Assembly (NCBI RefSeq): GCF_000701425.1
Contig: NZ_JNIW01000055.1
Span: forward strand, 1 to 25,396
Reading direction: 5' to 3'
Origin: Deinococcus frigens DSM 12807
GTDB lineage: Bacteria; Deinococcota; Deinococci; Deinococcales; Deinococcaceae
DNA: 25,396 bases
Part shown: positions 21,281 through 25,396 of the stretch, in pieces
Layout of the letters: every line of letters begins with the position of its first letter
How positions within the stretch are numbered: position 1 is the first letter of the stretch
Notes under the pieces: generated by a model
The model's database searches: none
Seen by the model: the letters and a program-made list of their open reading frames with translations, nothing else
Told to the model about the DNA's origin: nothing
Program-made: the position numbers and the translations under genes

Positions 21281-21973
21281 TCAGCTTCCGCCCGAGACCA
21301 GAATCTCCACGCTTTTCAGCTCGTCCGCCGTCTTCCCGGCCATCGGTCCCCGGCCATCGTCGTTGCGGGTCAGCTTGTCCAGCACAGCCTGACCCCCGAT
21401 GACCTTGCCGAAGACCGTGTACTGGCCGCTTAAAAAATCAGCGGGGGCCACGGTGATGAAGAACTGGCTGCCCTGCGAGTCCAGACTGGCCGCCCGCGCC
21501 ATGCCCAGCACGCCCGCGCTGCCGAACTTCAGGCCGTTTTTCGGTTCTGCCGGGAAGCTGTAACCGGGTCCGCCCGTCCCCCAGCGGCTTTTCTGTGCTG
21601 GGTCCGCGCTCAGGGGATCGCCGCCCTGGGCCATGAAGCCGTCGATGACACGGTGAAAGCGCGTGCCGTCGTAGAAGTGGTTCAGCGCCAGGAACACGAA
21701 GTTATTGACCGCCATCGGGGCCGCTTTGGCGTTCAGTTCCACCGTCACGTCGCCCTTCCCGGTCTTCAGCACGGCCCGGTAGGACTTGGCCGGGTCGATG
21801 ACCTGCGCGGCCTGAGCGAACTCGCGCACCGGCTTGTCGCTCAGCGGTTTGACGGGGCTGAAGGCGGGGGTCGGCGTCGCTGGCGCGGTCTGGGCCAGGA
21901 TATTCGGCCCACAGGCCGCCAGCAGCAGCAAGGAGGCAGCGAGAAGCAGGGAGGTGGGGCTGGTGGCGTTCAT
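21281..21973 (-). CDS. Lipoprotein cyclophilin-type peptidyl-prolyl isomerase
   Basis: 230-aa exported prolyl isomerase that would speed folding of secreted or envelope proteins. The N-terminus has a lipoprotein signal (LLLAASLLLLAAC, lipid-bearing Cys at residue 21) and a linker of Thr/Ala/Pro, then the cyclophilin barrel: ELNAKAAPMAVNNFVFLA, FHRVIDGFMAQGGDP (catalytic Arg, Phe, Met and Gln), GVLGMARA, GSQFFITVAP and YTVFGKVIGG. The tryptophan found in eukaryotic cyclophilins is absent, as is usual for short bacterial types. AATACT lies 7 nt upstream of the ATG, so a leaderless mRNA is possible; no Shine-Dalgarno site is seen. A strong terminator follows at 21236-21263. Confidence 0.93.
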   Translation of the reverse strand: MNATSPTSLLLAASLLLLAACGPNILAQTAPATPTPAFSPVKPLSDKPVREFAQAAQVIDPAKSYRAVLKTGKGDVTVELNAKAAPMAVNNFVFLALNHFYDGTRFHRVIDGFMAQGGDPLSADPAQKSRWGTGGPGYSFPAEPKNGLKFGSAGVLGMARAASLDSQGSQFFITVAPADFLSGQYTVFGKVIGGQAVLDKLTRNDDGRGPMAGKTADELKSVEILVSGGS

Positions 21974-21980
21974 ACGGCGC

Positions 21981-21986
21981 AGTATT
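21981..21986 (-). promoter_or_regulatory. Weak -10-like AATACT before the cyclophilin gene
   Basis: AATACT on the minus strand, 7 nt before ATG 21973. It deviates at the first base from the TANNNT pattern shared by the other leaderless starts, so confidence is low. Confidence 0.35.
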
Positions 21987-22047
21987 TCAGCCTTTGATGG
22001 GAGGAGAGTTGGAGTTTCCTGGCTTCATCCTGTTTTCCGCCGGACCC

Positions 22048-22518
22048 CTATTCCAGCGGCAGGCTGGTGGTGTACTTCTCCTGCTTGACCAGAATGGTGC
22101 TGGCGGTGTTGCGGACGCCCGGAATGGCCGCCAGGGTGTTGACCAGAAAGTGCTGGTAGGCGTCCAGATCGGGCACGCTGACTTTCAGCAGGTAGTCGAT
22201 GTCGCCCAGGCACAGGTAGCATTCCAGCACTTCCGGGCGGGCCTGCATCTGCGCGGCGAAGTCGTTGAAGCCCTGCCGGGTCTGCTTGTCCAGCGTGACG
22301 CGCACCAGCACCAGCAGGTCGCGCCCCACCTTCTTGTGGTCCAGCAGCGCCACGTAACGCTGGATGATACCCTCCTCCTCCAGCCGCCGAACACGGCGCA
22401 GCGTGGGCGCGGGGGTCAGGCCGATCTCGTCGGCCAGCTCGGTGTTGGGCAGCCGGGCGTCGCGCTGAAGGATGGTCAGGATCTGCCTGTCGATGGCATC
22501 GAGGGTATTTTGAGACAT
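22048..22518 (-). CDS. Lrp/AsnC-family transcriptional regulator (probable ald regulator)
   Basis: 156-aa regulator with an N-terminal helix-turn-helix (RLPNTELADEIGLTPAPTLRRV, about residues 23-44, split here into recognition helix TPAPTLRRVRRLEE) and a C-terminal amino-acid-sensing RAM domain (VLVRVTLDKQT, EVLECYLCLGDIDYLLKVSV, GVRNTASTILVKQEKYTTSLPL). Start ATG 22518 is supported by TAGGCT 5 nt upstream and by the canonical opening TLDAIDRQIL. It is transcribed divergently from alanine dehydrogenase across a 165-bp gap containing two palindromes. This matches the AldR/ald arrangement of actinobacteria and others, in which the regulator senses amino acids and controls ald. The effector here is inferred, not shown. 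Confidence 0.93.
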   Translation of the reverse strand: MSQNTLDAIDRQILTILQRDARLPNTELADEIGLTPAPTLRRVRRLEEEGIIQRYVALLDHKKVGRDLLVLVRVTLDKQTRQGFNDFAAQMQARPEVLECYLCLGDIDYLLKVSVPDLDAYQHFLVNTLAAIPGVRNTASTILVKQEKYTTSLPLE

Positions 22519-22523
22519 CTTGG

Positions 22524-22529
22524 AGCCTA
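22524..22529 (-). promoter_or_regulatory. -10 box TAGGCT for the leaderless Lrp-family gene
   Basis: TAGGCT on the minus strand, 5-nt spacer CCAAG, then ATG 22518. The palindrome at 22545-22557 lies upstream, in the spacer to -35 zone, where a bound regulator could block its own promoter. Confidence 0.5.
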
Positions 22530-22544
22530 CTATCGCATATCCGC

Positions 22545-22557
22545 GCAACAGTGTTGC
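22545..22557. promoter_or_regulatory. Candidate operator 1, palindrome GCAACAGTGTTGC
   Basis: Perfect 6-1-6 palindrome in the divergent Lrp-family/ald gap, close to the regulator promoter. The position suggests autoregulation. Confidence 0.5.
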
Positions 22558-22573
22558 TTGAACACCCCCGCTA

Positions 22574-22583
22574 AAAGTACTTT
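22574..22583. promoter_or_regulatory. Candidate operator 2, palindrome AAAGTACTTT
   Basis: Perfect 10-bp palindrome inside CTAAAAGTACTTTCTAG. Read on the minus strand, TAGAAAGTACTTTTA fits the 15-bp E. coli Lrp consensus YAGHAWATTWTDCTR at 11 positions by eye. It lies about 30 bp upstream of the ald -10. Confidence 0.5.
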
Positions 22584-22612
22584 CTAGCAATCCTGATCGG
22601 CCCCTCACTTGT

Positions 22613-22618
22613 TAGGAT
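22613..22618 (+). promoter_or_regulatory. Possible -10 box TAGGAT for ald
   Basis: TAGGAT about 66 nt before the ald ATG, which would give a leader of roughly 60 nt carrying the AGGAG site. No good -35 is visible, consistent with an activator-dependent promoter. Confidence 0.35.
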
Positions 22619-22683
22619 GGCCCGTTCAAGCTGAATTCAATCCAAGCCTCTTTCCGGCCCCCTGCGGCCCAGGAGAAAACTGT

Positions 22684-23790
22684 ATGCAGATCGGACTTCC
22701 CAGGGAAATCAAGGTCAAGGAAAACCGTGTTGCGCTCACGCCCGGTGGGGCGGCCACGCTGATCCGGCGCGGCCACAGCGTGACTGTTCAGCAGGGCGCG
22801 GGCGTCGGCAGCGGCATCCATGATCAGGAATACATCGACGTGGGCGCGCAGATCGGCAGCGCCGAGGACGCCTGGGCCGCCGAGATGGTGGTCAAGGTCA
22901 AGGAGCCGATTGCCGCCGAGTACAAGTATCTGCGCGAGGACCTCCTGCTCTTTACGTACCTGCACCTGGCCGCAGATCGCCCCCTGACCGACGCGCTGCT
23001 GGCGGCGGGGACCACCGGCGTGGCCTACGAAACCGTGCAGGTAGAAGATCTCAGCCTGCCCCTGCTGACCCCCATGAGCGAGGTGGCGGGCCGATTGAGC
23101 GTGCAGGCGGGCGCGTACCACCTGCAAAAACCCGTGGGCGGGCGCGGCGTGCTGCTGGGCGGTGTTCCCGGCGTGCAGGCCGGGCATGTGGTGATCATCG
23201 GCGGCGGCGTGGTGGGCACCAACGCGGCAAAAATGGCGATGGGCCTGGGCGCAAAAGTGACCATTCTGGACGTGAGCCACCGCCGCCTGACCTACCTGGA
23301 CGACATCTATTTTGGCCGTCTGACCACCATGATGAGCAGCGAGGCCAACATCCGCGCCCTGCTGCCCGAGGCGGACCTGCTGATCGGCGGCGTCCTGATT
23401 CCCGGCGCAAAGGCCCCCAATCTGGTCACGCGCGACATGCTGGGCCTGATGCAGGAGGGCAGCGTGATCGTGGACGTGGCGGTGGACCAGGGCGGCTGCG
23501 TGGAGACCATTCACGCCACCACCCACGACGATCCCACCTACGTGGTGGACGGCGTGGTGCATTACGGCGTCGCCAACATGCCGGGGGCCGTGCCGCGCAC
23601 CAGCACCTTTGCGCTGACCAACGCCACCTTTCCCTACATGCTGCTGCTGGCCGACGAGGGCCACGGGATGCTAAAGAAACACCCGGCCCTGCAATTGGGC
23701 GTCAACACCCACCGGGGCCAGTTGACCTACCAGGGCGTGGCCGACGCCTTCGATCTGCCGCATGTGCAGGTGACGACGGCGCTGGGATAG
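22684..23790 (+). CDS. ald: Alanine dehydrogenase
   Basis: NAD-dependent oxidative deamination of L-alanine to pyruvate and ammonia (reversible; cytoplasmic hexamer). 368 aa, normal for the family. Substrate and catalytic residues are visible: Arg15 ([11 protein letters not shown]), Lys73 (VVKVKEP) and His94 (TYLHLAAD); the NAD fold has [18 protein letters not shown] followed by [11 protein letters not shown], and the catalytic Asp lies in [11 protein letters not shown]. Conserved [16 protein letters not shown] is present. The start ATG 22684 follows AGGAG at 22671 (8-nt spacing); a longer frame back to 22609 has no support. It is divergent from the Lrp-family regulator, its likely controller, and enables use of alanine as a carbon and nitrogen source. 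Confidence 0.97.
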   Translation: MQIGLPREIKVKENRVALTPGGAATLIRRGHSVTVQQGAGVGSGIHDQEYIDVGAQIGSAEDAWAAEMVVKVKEPIAAEYKYLREDLLLFTYLHLAADRPLTDALLAAGTTGVAYETVQVEDLSLPLLTPMSEVAGRLSVQAGAYHLQKPVGGRGVLLGGVPGVQAGHVVIIGGGVVGTNAAKMAMGLGAKVTILDVSHRRLTYLDDIYFGRLTTMMSSEANIRALLPEADLLIGGVLIPGAKAPNLVTRDMLGLMQEGSVIVDVAVDQGGCVETIHATTHDDPTYVVDGVVHYGVANMPGAVPRTSTFALTNATFPYMLLLADEGHGMLKKHPALQLGVNTHRGQLTYQGVADAFDLPHVQVTTALG

Positions 23791-23973
23791 GAAAAAAGAA
23801 CCCGCTCAGTCGCATTCGCTGCCAGCTCCCCGCGAGAGGGAGGCGGGAAGTGAGGAAGCTCATGCAGGGCGACAGTCTCCTCGCCTCTCTTCTCAGGGGC
23901 AGTTCGCAAAGAGGGAGGGGTTAGAGCGTAGCTGCCACCTGGAACACCGCATGGCAACAATCTCTGCCCGCGC

Positions 23974-23979
23974 TAAAAT
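23974..23979 (+). promoter_or_regulatory. -10 box TAAAAT for a leaderless DinB-like gene
   Basis: TAAAAT, 5-nt spacer CCCCC, then ATG 23985. No Shine-Dalgarno site is present. It is the closest match to TATAAT among the leaderless starts here. Confidence 0.62.
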
Positions 23980-23984
23980 CCCCC

Positions 23985-24491
23985 ATGACCCGCCCCCAGT
24001 TCGGCGACCATCCGCCCTTTTACGCCCGCTACGTGGATCTCGCGCCGGAGGAGGACGTGCTGGGTGCGATGGTTGTGCAGGCCCCGCCGACCCGTGCCGC
24101 TCTTCTGGAGTTCGCGGACCGCCCTGACTTTCGGTATGCCCCCGACAAATGGAGCGTGAAACAGGTGGTGGGCCACATGGCCGATACCGAGCGTGTCTTC
24201 GGCTTCCGGGCGCTGTGGTTTGCCCGCGCCGATCCGTCTGCGCTGCCCGGCTTCGAGCAGGACGACTGGATGGCTGCCAGCAACTTTGGCGCTCGGGCGC
24301 TGGAAGATCTGCTGGCCGGATTCGAGGCGGCCCGCACCAACAACCTGCACATGCTGCGCCACCTGTCGCCGGACGCCTGGGAGCGGCGGGGCATCGCGGG
24401 CGGCCACGGGTTCACGGTGCGGGCCTACGCCCACGGCATGCTGGGCCATGAGCGGGCGCATTTGCAGATCCTGGCCGAACGGTACAGATAG
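23985..24491 (+). CDS. DinB-like four-helix metal-binding protein (second)
   Basis: 168-aa soluble protein with a DinB_2/YfiT-type bundle. The predicted metal ligands are His64 (VVGHMADTERVFGFRAL), His155 and His159 (LGHERAHLQILAERY); KWSVKQVVGHMADTE is the family's typical second-helix phrase. Such proteins are often metal-dependent thiol transferases or hydrolases, but the reaction here is unknown. It is unrelated in detail to the DinB-like protein at 15634-16218 apart from the fold. Transcribed alone from a leaderless-type promoter and followed by a hairpin terminator. Confidence 0.87.
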   Translation: MTRPQFGDHPPFYARYVDLAPEEDVLGAMVVQAPPTRAALLEFADRPDFRYAPDKWSVKQVVGHMADTERVFGFRALWFARADPSALPGFEQDDWMAASNFGARALEDLLAGFEAARTNNLHMLRHLSPDAWERRGIAGGHGFTVRAYAHGMLGHERAHLQILAERYR

Positions 24492-24503
24492 CTGACCAAT
24501 CAT

Positions 24504-24539
24504 TCCCCCTGCCCTGATTGCTTTGGGGGAGGGGTTTTT
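24504..24539 (+). terminator. Terminator after the second DinB-like gene
   Basis: A C-rich arm (TCCCCCTGCCC from 24504) pairs with GGGGGAGGGG (24525-24534) and is followed by TTTTT (24535-24539). It begins 12 bp after the stop. The exact pairing is imperfect, but the stem and T-run are convincing. Confidence 0.75.
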
Positions 24540-24897
24540 GCTGTGTGGCGCTCTTTTTCCTGTCAGGCTGCGCCGTCACTTGAATTCATACCCCCTCGTA
24601 TTTGAACCTCAGCCAGAGTGACCCACGTACACCTAACAAAGAGGTGAAATATGGAGCACTCATAAGCGTCATTCAGGCGTTGCCATAGGTTTTTGCTGCC
24701 AAGTTCATTCGTTATCACTCCTGCTGTTGGGGTGAGCGCCGAATGGTCAACATTCTTGATTCCTGTTAGATGGGAGTGTACACGGGAGGTTAGAGTCTAC
24801 GATGAATACCCTCGGTTTCCCGCAACTTGACTCAACCTATTTCAATCGAAGCGCCGTTTCTGGATTCATTCCTCCAACTGAAAGGAGAACCCAGACT
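24540..24897 (+). other. Intergenic region upstream of the exported-protein gene
   Basis: About 360 bp, AT-richer than its surroundings, with no full gene. It contains a five-codon mini-frame (ATG GAG CAC TCA TAA, 24651-24665) preceded by AAAGAGGTGAAAT. That ribosome site lies in a small hairpin, CACCT (24630-24634) with AGGTG (24642-24646). A possible promoter is TTGATT, 17 bp, TACACG near 24759-24787, but it is weak. It may hold a long 5' leader of the gene at 24898. Confidence 0.4.
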
Positions 24898-25396
24898 ATG
24901 AAAACTCCATTCTTAGTTGCTGCCCTGGCCCTCTCGGCGACCTCTGCTCTGGCGCAGGGGGCCGATACCATCAAGCCTCCGCCATCGTCCATCGGCTCCA
25001 ACATCAGTCAGGAGTACCAGGGGCCAACGCCCTCCTCTTTTCAGAAAGAACTGGTGGGTCCACTGTTGCTGCGCGGGCAGGCCAGATCAGCGCCGACGGC
25101 AAGAGCGTGACGCTGCCGCTCTACAAGGGTCAGATGATCGACGGGCGCTCGGTGTGGTACATCCTGACCGACACCACCGATCAGGGCAACGCCAATGCGC
25201 TGGGCCTCAACTACTCGGCCAAGCTGAATTACGGCAACACCGGGCGCTCGGCCCGCCCGGCCCGCCTGGAAAAGGACGGCTCGCTGACCTTTTTGCGCGG
25301 CACGGTGGATTTCGCGCCCAAACATGCGGTGACGCCCGGCGCTGCGCCCAATTTCTTTCCGCCCAGCAAATTTCAGGCGGGCGGCGTCGGGGACCG
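24898..25396 (+). pseudogene. Exported protein of unknown function, frameshifted and cut by the right edge
   Basis: Starts at ATG 24898 with AAAGGAGAA 8 nt upstream. The signal peptide KTPFLVAALALSATSALAQG is followed by QEYQGPTPSSFQKELVGP. Reading in this frame ends at 25110, but a coherent protein continues in another frame from about 25076: AGQISADGKSVTLPLYKGQ, RSVWYILTDTTDQGNANALG, LNYSAKLNYGNTG and LTFLRGTVDFAPKHAVTPG, still open at the window end. A single missing base near 25071-25076 accounts for it. The joined sequence looks like a secreted or periplasmic protein conserved in environmental bacteria (LPLYxGQ..GxxVWYILTDTSD); I do not know its function. It is either a real frameshift or a sequencing error. 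Confidence 0.78.

Overview
The window looks like chromosomal DNA of a Deinococcus-type bacterium. It is GC-rich and dense with short operons. It carries a MazG-like protein very close to D. radiodurans DR2231. At least nine genes start 5-7 nt after a TANNNT -10 box with no Shine-Dalgarno site, the leaderless arrangement known from Deinococcus. The genus is inferred from these traits, not from a database match.

Layout. 1-1127 (minus): a strong promoter drives tRNA-Thr(UGU), tRNA-Tyr, tRNA-Gly(CCC), tRNA-Thr(GGU) and then tuf, which runs off the left edge. 1517-5355 (plus): two overlapping half-transporter genes form an asymmetric heterodimeric ABC exporter. 5419-6387 (minus): an orphan NMT1/THI5-type binding protein. 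6624-8027: an RtcB-family RNA ligase, followed by a dispersed repeat. 8282-11653: deoB, an overlapping unknown gene, and hisD. hisD converges with a MazG-like pyrophosphohydrolase gene inside an 8-bp tandem repeat. 12073-13116: a structured non-coding stretch with a tRNA-like T-arm and a metallophosphoesterase gene. 13261-15414: a GNAT gene converging on a frameshifted CPBP-family membrane protease pseudogene, then arginase. 15464-15612: a MITE-like element. 15634-17303 (minus): a dihydrouridine synthase gene coupled to a DinB-like gene. 17468-18310: a second GNAT gene and palindromic repeats. 18395-21125: an LptB-like ATPase gene and a long coiled-coil DUF3084-type membrane protein gene. 21281-23790: a lipoprotein cyclophilin, then an Lrp/AsnC regulator divergent from alanine dehydrogenase. 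23985 to the end: a DinB-like gene and a frameshifted exported-protein gene cut by the right edge.

Most genes are core or housekeeping: translation, nucleotide salvage and clean-up (deoB, MazG-like), histidine synthesis, arginine and alanine catabolism, tRNA modification, RNA repair and envelope transport. I found no phage, CRISPR or defence island. The notable signals are non-coding: consistent leaderless promoter geometry, two small repeat families (one apparently supplying a stop codon), a shared-stop-codon repeat between convergent genes, and an unassigned structured stretch at 12213-12459.
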